Origin: Manduca sexta
Taxonomy: Eukaryota; Arthropoda; Insecta; Lepidoptera; Sphingidae
Direction: 5' to 3'
Length of the DNA stretch: 64,000 nt
Assembly (NCBI RefSeq): GCF_014839805.1
Contig: NC_051116.1
Span: 3,825,556-3,889,555, forward strand
The notes beneath the pieces were generated by a model. It did no database searches. It saw only the letters and a list, made by a program, of their open reading frames with translations, and was not told where the DNA came from. Positions 1-13,000 of the stretch are shown here, piece after piece (position 1 is the stretch's first letter; each line of letters begins with the position of its first letter). A program made the position numbers and the translations under genes.

Positions 1-873
1 ATGCATTTTTATTCATTTATTACTAGTTATTGACACATATATCGACGTAGCTGGACATTTTTTTATATATAATGTGCAGTTAGCCTCAAAAGTAGTTTAA
101 AAATGTTGTACATATTCTAAATATTCAAGCGAAAATTCTTTTTTCTTTCTGTAAAATAAAGCCAACCCTAAGAAAATTCTTCTACTAAAGTAAAACCAAT
201 TGTTTCAAAGTTTAAAAGGAATTTGAAATTTCAGCTACTTTGTGGTTAATTGTACTTTTAAAGTTAATTTAGGTAGTAACATCTTTCCATAGCCTTGGTC
301 AGTACTTTCAGGTTTACTGACGACAATACGCCATTGTTTATCCTAAGAAATACTATAACTAACAATAATTAACGCCATATTATCGGTCGCAATTAAATCG
401 TAATTATTGTAAGAACTGAAAGTATGTAACATGATTTCAACTTCACAGCCATTAGTGATATTTTAGTTACTACAAATCAAAAACAATGGGAGAATAACTT
501 TCTTCTTTTATATGAGTTTGCCCATGCTTAGTAATAATAGCAGATACAAAACAAAAAGAGATTAAAAAATCCGCTAATCAAAAAAACTCAATTTCGAAAA
601 TGCGACAGAATAATCAATTGTAAAATCGTTTCCTTTCTCGTATGTTCCTAATGAACTCTATTTGATATAAATCCCGGATTTGGTTAATTAAATAATTTTT
701 AATATAGTTTTTTCGCTTCACAAAGTGCCGTAGAATCTGTTTAGGAGTTTTACAAGATTCCGAACGCTCAACTTCGCAAAGTGCTTCGGCAAATTAGATT
801 TTTATCGAAATCCGCTTATAAACTGTGCCTTTCTACTAAAATTCTTATAAGGCTAAATCCATTACAACTTTAC
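1..873 (-). other. Possible 3' end of the Tyr-rich gene; otherwise AT-rich sequence
   Basis: No certain exon was seen. At 416-418 a ctttcag acceptor is followed by TTC TTA CAA TAA in phase 0, which would end the protein. One base later the same DNA reads SYNNYDL, very like the module end NSYDQ, so this may be a frameshifted module now used as a terminal exon. On the minus strand two AATAAA signals lie at 16-21 and 8-13, at the window edge. The true 3' end may lie outside the window. Confidence 0.3.
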
Positions 874-909
874 ATTGTATAGAAAAATCGTATCGTTTCG
901 GTAATAAAT
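874..909 (-). CDS. Possible exon 23 (36 nt): IYYRNDTIFLYN
   Basis: Acceptor attctatacag (weak pyrimidine tract), donor gtaaag, 36 nt and phase 0, so it fits the pattern. The peptide begins Ile-Tyr-Tyr-Arg-Asn-Asp but its second half is more hydrophobic than any accepted module. It may be real, a decayed module, or chance. Confidence 0.25.
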
Positions 910-1013
910 CTGTATAGAATACGATGTTTTTTTTATCATAGGTATCTTTTACATTTTAACGGAAGTATTAAAAAACAATTATAAAAAAAAAAATGTTTAT
1001 AATATGTACTCAC

Positions 1014-1031
1014 AGCACTGTATTGATAGGA
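1014..1031 (-). CDS. Exon 22 (18 nt): SYQYSA
   Basis: Acceptor tttttttcag, donor gtgagt, phase 0. Short-type partner of exon 21 (89-nt intron). Its good donor means that at least one more exon follows downstream. Confidence 0.82.
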
Positions 1032-4000
1032 CTGAAAAAAAATTATATTGAGGATAATTTTTTTAACTTTCAAATCGATTTGTAATTATTAAATGTTTTA
1101 TTAAATAACTCAGAACTTACTTGGTCGTAAGAATTGTAATAATGGGCATCATCTCGGCTGTTTGAACGGGGATAGTACTACAAAAAATACATAAATAGAT
1201 ATAAATTACGAATACTATCCATTTAAGATTAGGGAGCCCTATTCCGCCTATTGGGCCAAATCCGTCTTTTTAACAGTTACGGGTGCTCTAATCGAAGGAC
1301 AGCTTCGATAGTCGCATAGGTAAGACAGTCAAAAAATCTCCTATTTACCTATACGGTTATCAAACCTGCGCTTCGAATAGAACGCCTGTAATTACAAAAA
1401 GACGGATTTGCCCCCGTAGACGGAATAAGGCCCCCTGGCGTTACTTATGTTTTTGTTGTATTAACAGTTTATTTTATATAATTCAAAAGTAATTCGGATA
1501 TTCTTCAATCGCTCATCTTTTTTACATTTAATTCGACAAATATTTTACTTATTTGCAAATACGAAATAATTAAAATTTATTTACCGGTTTGTATTTGTAG
1601 TACTGGAAAAAATAAAAAGTACATTTTTATTAACTTATTTTCGTAATAATGTTTTATATATTGTTCTACGTACGTTGTCGTAATTGTAGTAGCCGTCGTC
1701 GCGGCCTTGTGGGTAGTACTGAAAAGAAAAACATTAGTTCCAGTTGTTTGCATGAATTAATCCCTCCCAGTCAAATTGGTTAGCTGGTATGGGATATATT
1801 TGCTGGTGGTGGGATATATTTTATATCCCCCGTATAGCGACCACCGTACACAAAGTGTTAAACCCGACACAATGGAACACGTAGGGGTCGCGTTTCGGGA
1901 TCAGCCTGTGTATATCCAGCCAACGGGCTGGCATAATTGAGAAGACTGTTAAGGAGTAATCATCTCTCGTCAGTCAAAATATATTGGACCTCATTCTACA
2001 TACCATCAGGTACAGTGAGGTCACTTTATCCCGCCGACATAAAAAAAAAAAAATTCAACCTAAGATATCCGAATTACTCACTTTGTATTTGTAGTAAGAC
2101 TGAAATTATGAAACAATAATTCATTATTATTAAAAGAATTATACCATTACTTAAATTTAAATAAACGCTTAATGCTTTGCTACGGCAACAATAATTAAAA
2201 ATAGTGTACTACTAATACTCAAAATTCAGTAATTAGGTACTCGATGTGTAGAGATTGCGAATATCTTTTTTTTAAGGCTGATTTTCAACCCGATAAAAGT
2301 TAATCATAACCAAAAATTTAAAAGAAAATTATTTATTTCTTTATTTGTTATTTTGTACCGTAAATTAAAGTTTTAATTTGTATTGGTATTTTGTACTGTA
2401 AATAACTTTATTTATCATAACTTTTTCATAAAATTGTTTGTAAAAGTAAACTTACCGAATCATAATAGCCTTTGTAGTATGGGTAGTAAGACTGCAAAAA
2501 GTAATGTTAACAGAAATTATTAATCTATACATATTATAAAACAAAGTCCCCTTTTCTGTCTGTCTCTATGTTATCGTTTTCTCAAAATCTACTGAACGGA
2601 TTTGTATTAAATTTGGTATGGAGATAGTTTAAGACCCTGGGAAGGTTATAGGCCACTTTCTATTCCGGGAAAATATATAGCGGAAGTTTTATCCCAGAAA
2701 ACGTCTTCACGCTTGCGAAACCGCTGAAGCTTAAGCTAGTACAATTATAAGATGTTTATAATGGTACTTAAATACTAAAATTTAATATTCTCAAAATTTA
2801 TTAATACAATCATAGAGATATTTGTAATGCTACCAGAAATATTCCCATTGTAATGGTATACTGATACAACCAACTAATTGCAATTATTAATTTAACGTAC
2901 CGATCCGTAGTACTGTAAAATGAAAATGAATTTAAAAATAAAAAAAAATAGATCATGTACACAAAAACTTTGGGTCATCCACATTTATGTCACGAATTAA
3001 ATAATAAAATACATAACAAAAGAGTTTTTACGACAATAACACACTACATCATAAATATTAGTTACATGATGTCCTGTTGAACATACACCTCTACAGCCAC
3101 CCTGGATGCAGGCCTTTTGATAGGCCCGTTTGGAAATTTCTAGAGGCCTAATAATACATTAGGTGGTCGTAATACACTTGTAATATATAATAATATCAGC
3201 CCTGCATTATATACTGCCCCACTGCTAGGCACGAGCCTCCTCTACTACTGAGAGGGATTAGGCCTTAGTCCACCACGCTGGCCTAGTGCGGATTAGTAGA
3301 CGTCACACACCTTCAAAATTCCTATAGAGAATTTCTCAAGTATGCAGGTTTCCTCGCGATGTTTTCCTTCACCGTTAACACAAGCGATAATTCTCAATGA
3401 TTACATACATAATCTTAGGAAAGTCAGGGGTGTGTGCTCTTGGCTTTTGAACCTGCTGACATTCGTCTCGGCAGTCCGTTCCACACCCAACTAGGCTATC
3501 GACGCTTTTAATAAATAGTAGTAGTAGTAATTCACTTACTTGGTCGTAGTATTTGTAGGAATAATCATCATTTGAAGATCGTGGATAATAGCCGTAACTC
3601 TGTAAATATAAACATTGGTGAGAAGCATGTATGAAAATTGATAGAAATAATTTTAAGACGATTTTAATAGGTCCTTTTTTTACCTTGTATGAATAATCAG
3701 GATAGCCCTGCAAAATACAAATTATATAGCGATAAATATTTAATATAGATGGCATATTATCTAAAGGTATATTATATTTTATGAACTAAACAGGTTGACG
3801 ATAGACTTAATGCAAAGTTACTCTCACAGGGAATTTTAGGCGTTACAAGAAGGAAAAATATTCTATTACATAGAACTATGATTGCTTAATATTTTTAATG
3901 ACAAGAAATATATTTTTTTATTGCTTTGAATGACGAGACGAGCTTGCCGTTCGCCTGATGGTAAGCGATACGACCGCCCATAAACAGTAGACACATCCAA

Positions 4001-7000
4001 CACCTTGAATTACAAAGTATTGTTTGATATTCTACTGCACTCGCCATCCTGAGACATGAGCTGTTAAGTCTTATTATGTCCAGTAGTTACACTGGCTACA
4101 ATGGCCTTTAAACCTGAACATAACTGTGACTACACACTAGTGCTTGCCGGTAGAAATAGACATTGCTCTGTTACCTACCCAAGCGGACTCTTACATATGA
4201 GAGACCTACCACCAACGAGTAATTTCGTCTAAGCAATTGTGATTTAAAAACTAAGTCACTGGCCAAGTAACCAGCGCATAAGAGGGCATAACTTTTTGTA
4301 TTATAAGCCCTACTTATATAAATAATATATCATTGAGCTAAGATCGTTGTCAACTGTATGGGATGGCTCAGACTGATTTTTCTTTTATGTCGCACTCTTA
4401 ATAAAATAACGACCTATTTCAAAATTGTTAATTTGTGGCAGTCGTCGGAAAACTAATTATAGTTTGCTACCTTTTTTTGAAGTTGCTATAAAATTGAGCT
4501 TATTAAAGATAGGTAAAAAACGAAACCTATAGTATGAAATAAAGGGAAAAAACTGAAAGGTTGCAAACAGAAATTGGTTGTTTGACGATTCCCACATGTT
4601 GGCAATTTTGGAATGGGTCATTATTTTATTAAGAGTGCGAAGTATGTTTTGTAAAACTTACGTAGTATTCGTTTCCTTTGTAATAAGAATGGTCACCGTA
4701 GTTATCGGACTGGAAGCAAAGATATAGAACATGATATTTCATATTAATATTCTGTTATATTCCATTAAGTTTCTTATAAATTGTATTTTTACTCACGGAT
4801 TTGTATTTGTACTATAAAAGAAAAACATTAGAGTATTAATTATAGTAAATGTAATAATTTTAATTTAAAAGAGATTTACGAAAGTTATTCAATAAATGAT
4901 ATAATTTTTATCACTAGGAAGTAACATACAAAAATATGTTTTATTTGCTGGAGCTTAAACTATTGACCTTGAACATCAGAAATTATCTCAAATCTAAAGA
5001 AACTAAGGCGCTTGTCCTACTAATGATCTATTAACAGTAAAAATGAACATTTACTTCCACATTATACAGATATATATTGATTGAGAGAACTTTATAAGAC
5101 CAAGGAGTTTTTCCATTCTTCCTACAAGTCTTAAGCTACGTTCCGCACGTTTAAGAGTCTTGTTGAGCTAGTTGTTTGCACTTTTATTCAGGCTGAAGTG
5201 CCTTAGACTAGTGCCTAGACTTCGCTAAGTGCCTACAAAACCCTGTAAGAGCTATTTAGGTACCGGCCAGTCAATTTGCGGAACAGTTTAGAAGTGCTCT
5301 ACACAATTAGTAAGTATTTTGTTGTCTTTAATTACTTTGTATTTTTTATAGCAAATGGGTTTGATCCATTATATATTAATATAGCTGTATTCATATTTAT
5401 ATTCAATTAGGTGTAATGTCGTACTACTCCAGTAAAATCTATTCTTGTTGCATATCAATGAACTCGAAGCAATTTACATTGCTTTCACTTATTTAATAAC
5501 TCTGATTTTATTAAAGCGCCATCTCGTAATACAAGATGGAAGTACTTTTTAAAGCTATTTACAAGTAGGTTGCTTACATAATCGTAGCCGTAGTCATCAT
5601 TATGCCCGTAGTAATTCTGTATATAAAAAAGGTTTTGTATGCATAAGAAATACTTCTTCAGAGTCATGCAAGAAATAGTGTAGTCAGGTTGAAAATTAAG
5701 TCTCAGATTGTACAGAAATTAATTTAGCTACAATGATCTAAAGGAATGTAGGAATTGTTGCAAATTTTCTCCCTTGAGGACTGAAATACACAATACAGAG
5801 ATATCTATGACGGACTTCCGTACCCACGGCAGTCATGATAAAATACGTAACTAACATTTTTTATTTAAGCTTAGTTAAATATATATTCGTCATAAGTAAA
5901 AAAGACGATTCAAAAAAAATCTCAGTGTAAAATATAATATAGAAACGGCCTTATGACAAAAGTGTACAAGAAACCTAAGATTGAAAGATATAGTAATTAA
6001 ATATAAAAATGTACTTTACCTTATAATATGAGTAGTCGCCGTACTACATAATAACATATTATATTAAAAAAAGGAACAAAAATAAAACATTTAACTTAAA
6101 TATTTAAGTTGAAAAATTCACTCACCGGTTTACTATATTTATAATACTGAAATGAAAAAAAAGGAAAAATAATTTACGAATATTTTATTTAATACGTAAA
6201 AAATTAAAAAGTATTCCTTTGGTTCGCATCTTTAGGGATATAATTTTTTTTTGTACTTACATGGTTGTGGTTGTAGGCATACGGATAGTTGTCGCTGTAC
6301 TCAGAGCGTGGGTAGGAATACTAAAAAAAAAGAAAATAGTATGATAAATTTTAGGCCTGTATGAAAAACATTTGCCGAATATACAAAATAGACCGAACTT
6401 GCATTGCATACTTCAAAATGAGGACCATACAAATTAATATTATGCTAATTCAATAATCGGGAGTCAAGCACACACACACACACACACACACACTCAACAT
6501 CACGCATTTATCCCCGAAGGGGTATGTCGGGAGTCATGAATAGTCAGAAATGGGTAATAGACAATAGCTCATTAAAATATCTAAGATATGTGTTAAGTCT
6601 ATTATATAATCATATAAAATCAACTAAATCTGTACAAAAAAGAAATAGAAAACATTACAAGTACGCGTAGTTATCCCAAAATTACAAATAAACAAATGTA
6701 TATGTGATGCAAGAAATTTTTAAATTGTGACTTATAGACTTCTTACAATAGGTAGACGATATCAACGCTTTCGGCCTTTATTGAGGTCACATTTAAAGCA
6801 ATGACCTGTTATTATTATGCAAATTAGAAAGAGGTACAAAGAAAACATCGTACCTGTATTGTTCTTACTTAAAATAGCCTTTTATTTCATTTTAAAAAAA
6901 TAAAGCCGACATAATTATGATTTATGTTTGGGATCTTCTTTCAGTAAATATAAGGTAGATATTCTTTACTTATGTGTATAATGTATGTAAAATATGATCT

Positions 7001-10000
7001 TTAGATTTACATATTATAAAACAAAGTAACCTTTTGAGTTTGCCGGGTCTTTGTCTGAACGAGGTAAACTCAAAAAAGAACGAACAGATTTCAATGAAGT
7101 TTGGTTTGATTGTCTTGGGATAAATATATAGTGGAATTTTATCTCGGAAAACTTTAGTGCGCGCGAATCCGCAAGCAAAAGCTAATTCATGTATAATTTA
7201 ATACGTATTAAAGAAGGTCCAAAACCTTATAAAAATAACCTGAAAACTCACCTGATTATAACTATTATAGCCCTTATAATCTTGGTAGGGATATGAGTAC
7301 TGAAACAAATTATAAATCAGTTATAATAACTTAAAAAAACATACCTAATGATTTCTTATGTTTACGCGAATGTTAGACATTAAAATTAAACTATTTTTTG
7401 AATTTTATCGCGAATTTTATATTATAATTCTCTCCCGACGTTTCGCAGACTTTGCAGCCTTCGTGGTGGGTGGGACTGCACAGTGCACAAGCCTGGGATC
7501 CAGTTCTGCATTTAATTGATCTCTATAGCGATTAATAGATTTTTGTAACAAGAAAGGCTTTGCTCGGGTCGCACAAACAACATCTAGGTATATTTTGCCA
7601 GTACCCCGGAAAACTAACCCAAATGAAGTTACAAACAAAACTAGTATAAATAAGATTGTATCTGAATACTCGAAACAATTAATCAAAGGATTTAATTAAC
7701 TCGTACAAAGCGAGATGTACCGGGACAGCAAATTAATTACTTTAATGCAGAAACTAAATTTATGATTACATAGACAATAAATGACGTGTATATTTTACTT
7801 CAATCTTATTTACTAGATTTACTGGCGGTTCAGTTCCGCGTAAACAACTTTTTGTGGGATAAAAGTCCCGTTTTATAATTCTCTCGGGATAAAAGAAGCC
7901 TGTAGCACTGTAGCACTCAGTAATGTGTTCCTATTAGTAAAAATCGGTTTAATAGTTTCTAATAAGCGCGTGAAACAAACAAACTATTCATCATAGCACT
8001 CAGGAATAAGTAATGTGAAAAAACCTTTAAGTTCTTGAGATGATCGCGTTCATACAATCAACCAAACGCGTCAGCTTTATATATTAGTATAGATTGATAA
8101 AGGTATAGCAAGTTAAAGTTATTTTTTCTTGTATTAATCGGCGAAAGAGTTTATGGGTCGTTTAATGGTAAATGTATTCCAATGTCCAGAAACATCTTTG
8201 ATACATAAATAATTATAAATGCGCTGGCAGGAAAGGATTAGGGATTAGGCTCTTATTTACCCTATATCCAATTCAAATTCTAATTTGTTTGATTTGCTGT
8301 ATTGTTTATACTACAATTTTGCAATCCAAATTCAAATGTCAAGTTTGAAATGAAAAGCAGAAGAAATACGATCTATATGAATAGAAAAAAAAATGTTGAC
8401 TTGTTGAATTGTTGTTGTTGACGGGGTGAATATGTAAACAATAATAAAGTATACAAATGGAATAAAAATGCAAAAGAAATCTTGAACAGGAGTGATTTCA
8501 GGATTGAGCTAATTTAGAATAGCATGTTCTCGAAGCAATATATTGCACAAGAGATAGTACATAGAGATAGATACATAGTAGATCTCAATTGAGCTGATCG
8601 GGGATATAAGCAACAAGCAAGGCCTAAAGCGTCGTTATAACTAAACTGATAATAAATTTTACTTACCGAATGACCATAGTATGACTGAAAGAAAATTTGT
8701 AATTCAGAAAGAATCTAATGTATTCTAAAAGGTAGTGTTCCTGTGCATGGGTCTGACTGGGTAGGTACCACCAGGTATTTCTAGTGTTGCGTACTGTTAT
8801 GTAAATATATGTAGGTTGACCTGGGTAGGTCACATTACGAGCGCACTGGTCGTAGGGCTCTCCAAGGCGGGCTCTATATTTATTTCTACCGCTAAGCAGT
8901 AGTTTACATTGTTGTATTCTGGTATGAAGGACACTATAACCAGTGTAATTACTAGGCTTGATGAGGCTTAACATCTTATGTCCCAGGGACACCAGTAATG
9001 GGATGCTACCCAGTACTTTGTAATTTGAAGTTCTGTTGTTACTATTATCGGTCGGGGCGGTTGCCATCAGGGGTTTCCACGTCTCGGTATTTAGTGTAAA
9101 AACTAATCTCATCTATAAGTTTGCATAGATATACTGGTAGAAACAATATTATATTGCAGATGGTTGGTATCTTTGTGTCTGCCCGGGTAGTGACCAGCAC
9201 ACAAAATGTAAAACCCGCCATAAGTACCGTAAGGCCTTCGTGAGTCACAGTCCAGGATCAGCTTATGTATATCCTCCGAACAAGCCAGATATTCGATATT
9301 TTACCATCTGCTTACCTTCAGGTACAATGAAATTACATTTGCCGTTAAAGAATCTTAATATGGACCAAGACTTACTCTCAAAGAGCGCGAAGAGTCATCG
9401 TCACGGTCATCGTCTTGCCTCTGACAAAGTAAAGAGATTAGTTTATTTATCTGATCTAGTTAGTTCAAAGGAAGTGGAAATGGGTAGATCTTAGAAGCCG
9501 TACATCAGAGGTATGATAGGGGAGAAAGGTACTATAATGGAGGCCTAGAACTGGGCACAGGAACGTGGGGAGGCAGCCGCGAAGCTGAACCGACGACAAC
9601 ATTCGGACGGCCGGGAGAGACTGGATGCGGAAAGCCCAAGACCGGACTAGCGGCGCAATATGGAAGAGGACTTTACTCAGCATTAGGTAAATAAAGGCTG
9701 AAGAAGAAAGAAAGAAGTAGATCTAAAGTTTTCTAACTGTGTATTATTTTTTTTTACAGGCGGAATCAATCGATCTCAATAGATATCAGTGAAAAAGTAA
9801 CAGTTAGAACAAAGTTTAAGATTGTTTTGAATGGTTTGTTCTTAAATTAGATCCATAGATATCAATTGAGATCCTTTATTTTTAGCCTGCACATGTCTAG
9901 ACTTGTAGGCGTAGCGCAGACGGTTGGAACAACTGTTTCATAGAGTGGTGTTTCTATAGTTTAAGAGTCTGCGCTACACGATGCCCACAGCATGAAAATC

Positions 10001-13000
10001 AATAACAAATAAGTAACAATCAGAGACCAAGCATATACCGCAATGAATCCGGCGCGAACTGGTTTCTACGCCGGACGAAGCGTCTGTGAAAACTCACGCA
10101 CACATCGCCGCGCTGTATTTGTATAAAGCAGGCTATTTGTATGAAGCGTTTTGAACGTTTACTCATGATCTAGACCACAGAACACATGAATAAGGTTAAA
10201 ACTGCCATCGTGCTTTATTAGTTCGAGTTTATATTATGTCAGATGCACACTAATACAAATAATGCAATCCTTTCAATGCTTACAATAGATATTTACAACA
10301 GAGTGTAAGCAAAGGAGCTAATACTTCTAAATACAACTATGGATATTCGAATAATCAATTCTGGTACTACGAAAATGTTAGATAAGGAATTTTGAGTTAT
10401 GAGCATTGAGGACATTACATTACAAAGACTTTTTTTTTATGTTGCTTTACTAAATAAAACTACATACTCATCTTCACTTTGTGTTAACAGTGTGCTAAAA
10501 ATTATCCAAGAATAACGAATATTTTCATCAAAAATAATATTTAGTTTTAATTTTTTTATCTTTTTGCAGTGTAGTGCGAATATGATGTGTGCGTGGGAAT
10601 ATTTCTAACTGGAATACGATGTTGCTGCTGCGACGAATTCTCTTAGAGTAGTAGTAGAGGCATTAGAAGTTTTAATTAAAATTACTTTATATCGATATTT
10701 ATTTTGTTCGAAACTTACTCTTTTTTATTTTACACCTCCGGTTTAGTAACTTATAAAGTATTATTTTCAAGTAGATAAGTATGTGGTTCCATAGTAACGC
10801 AATGTCAAAATGACCCTGTAGTTTTATATGAGCAAATGTCGACGCGGCCACGCCCAACAGCTTCTACCTAAATTTCTGTGCTCTGCGATTTAGACTGATT
10901 ATATATACTTACGTCATCAGACCTTTGGCTATCATGTCTATCACTCCTGTCACGACTATCACGGCGATCATCATCACGCCTCTCAAACCGACTGTCGCTT
11001 CTGTCACGTCTGTCTTTTCTATCACGGCGGTCATCACGCTTCTGATATGAGTCGTCACTTCTATCACGTTTGTCGTATCTATCACTGCTTTCTACGTCAT
11101 CGTTTCTATCTCGAGTGTTATGATCATGTTTGTGCGAACTCTAAAATGATATTAAATTATTGTTACCTGTGTCTCGCGTTTGGTGATTTTCTGAAAATGT
11201 TTTGATGAAATGCTTGGAGTTAGTGTTTTTTTAATTATTTTATGTCTATTTAATGGGACTTTTGGTATTCTTGAATAAGGTTCAATTTGCCAAATCATAA
11301 AAATGTCTCAGGGAATAAAATTAAAATCAAATATAATTAAAAGTGTTTCAACGTGGGGTTTAAATAGTACATATGTTACGTCTAAATAATCTTAATTGTA
11401 TTCTTCAAAGGTGAAAGATTTTTTATTTTATTTTTAAGTAATATTCTATTTGTTTATATTACATTTATTATACTTACGTCATCGTCGTCCCGGTCATCGA
11501 CGAGCTAAAACAAGGAAACGTTAACTTTAATAATAATATAATATCAGCATCATGCAATGAAAAATACATGGCGAAAAGTGGGTGCCTCAGTTACGCCTCT
11601 GTCTGCCCCTTCGAGGATAGAGCATGATGTTTATAAATAACTCTAGTCACGAATAACGTAGATAAATTAATGTTAAAACTTGTTAACATAATTTGCGAGT
11701 CACTCGTAACTTCCATAACCTCATTAAAACTGTCTAGATTCGTCGTTTGAAGTAACTTGTAGAGCCTTTTAACTTTATTACGTGTTTCGGATTAAACGTG
11801 TTGTGAAATTTGGGACTTTATACCACTAACAGACGTACCTTTTATCCCCGAAGGGTTAGGCAGAAGGGCAACTTGTGTACCCATTTTTTAAATATGTATC
11901 TTATCTCCTGTGATATTGGACTCCATCATCATATGGAAAAAATTCCAAACCCCGAGTTTGCCTACAGGAAAACCCAATATTACTACCCTGGGATCGAATC
12001 AGAGGCCATCACTGCTTTGTACCGTAAATTACGCCACTGAAGCAATAGTTGCTTCAACTGTTTCATATTAGTGTAGTTTCTTTCTCGTTTGCGCGGCGCC
12101 TTACAACTGATTAAAATATTTATACAAAGGTGTATTTCGTATCCAATGATTGTATAAAAAATATTACTGCTCGTTTTATAGCAAAGATTAAGAATTTCTC
12201 ATCTGCAGTTGGGTAGTTTAATCTTCTTAGATTGAACTAGAATTTTCCATTACTCTCAAGCGTTATATTGTTCTTTTACAATACTGACATTATTCTTTAA
12301 TAATATATTATTGTTGCGACGTGACTTCGCCCACTTAAAGACCTTTTCAAATCGACTAGACCAAGTGGACTACAATATAATGCCCAAGCTTGAAAGGTTT
12401 GAAATATATCTTTGATTAAAACTAGTAAAGCCGTTGGTCCTGCGCCTGATCTCTCCCCGGTCATTTCGAATTGTCTCACCGGACTATGAGAGTGAAGGCA
12501 TAGAGAGTGCTTGTGTATTGCACACACTTGTGCACTATAATATCTCCTGTGTAGCTGATCTCCGTTGAGACCGCCGTGGCCGAAATTCGGTTATAAGAAA
12601 TCAATCATTCAATTACATTTCAGTACAATAAAACCGCGATAAAATCCGTTAAATAGTTTTATATCAATGTCAGACATTCGCGTACAAGAAATCATTATGA
12701 AAATGTCGTTTTGATATGATTATCTCAAACACAATGTAACTTACTTCCTATTTTACTTTTATGCATGTTATTTCTAGAAAGTCGAGCACGAGGTTCTTAA
12801 TTTTTTACGATCAAATTTAGAGTTTTGTATCTAGTGTTCATGACTAGTTTAGTGACCTAATAAAATAAAAAATATATCTCTTAGGCGTCGACAACATTTT
12901 TATATGGTCTCTTCATCACCATTCGACACAATTATGAGCCTTTCAAGTAATATATATAAATCTATCCATAAACAAGAATACAGACTTACTTGTAAACTAA

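Noticed and set aside
3375..3755. 126-codon minus-strand frame taken as one exon
   Set aside because: It runs through two true micro-exons (3684-3707, 3540-3599), their intron and a SINE. Splice borders and phase support the two small exons instead.
5485..5667. 60-codon minus-strand frame as a single exon
   Set aside because: Only 5578-5616 has AG/GT borders fitting the phase 0 pattern; the rest is intron-like.
6471..6494. Possible CRISPR-like or short tandem array at the CA run
   Set aside because: It is the (CA)n tail of SINE-B; no repeat-spacer structure exists anywhere in the window.
8663..9248. 149- and 67-codon minus-strand frames
   Set aside because: Mostly decayed Rep-C and Rep-D sequence; only the 18-nt exon at 8667-8684 is accepted.
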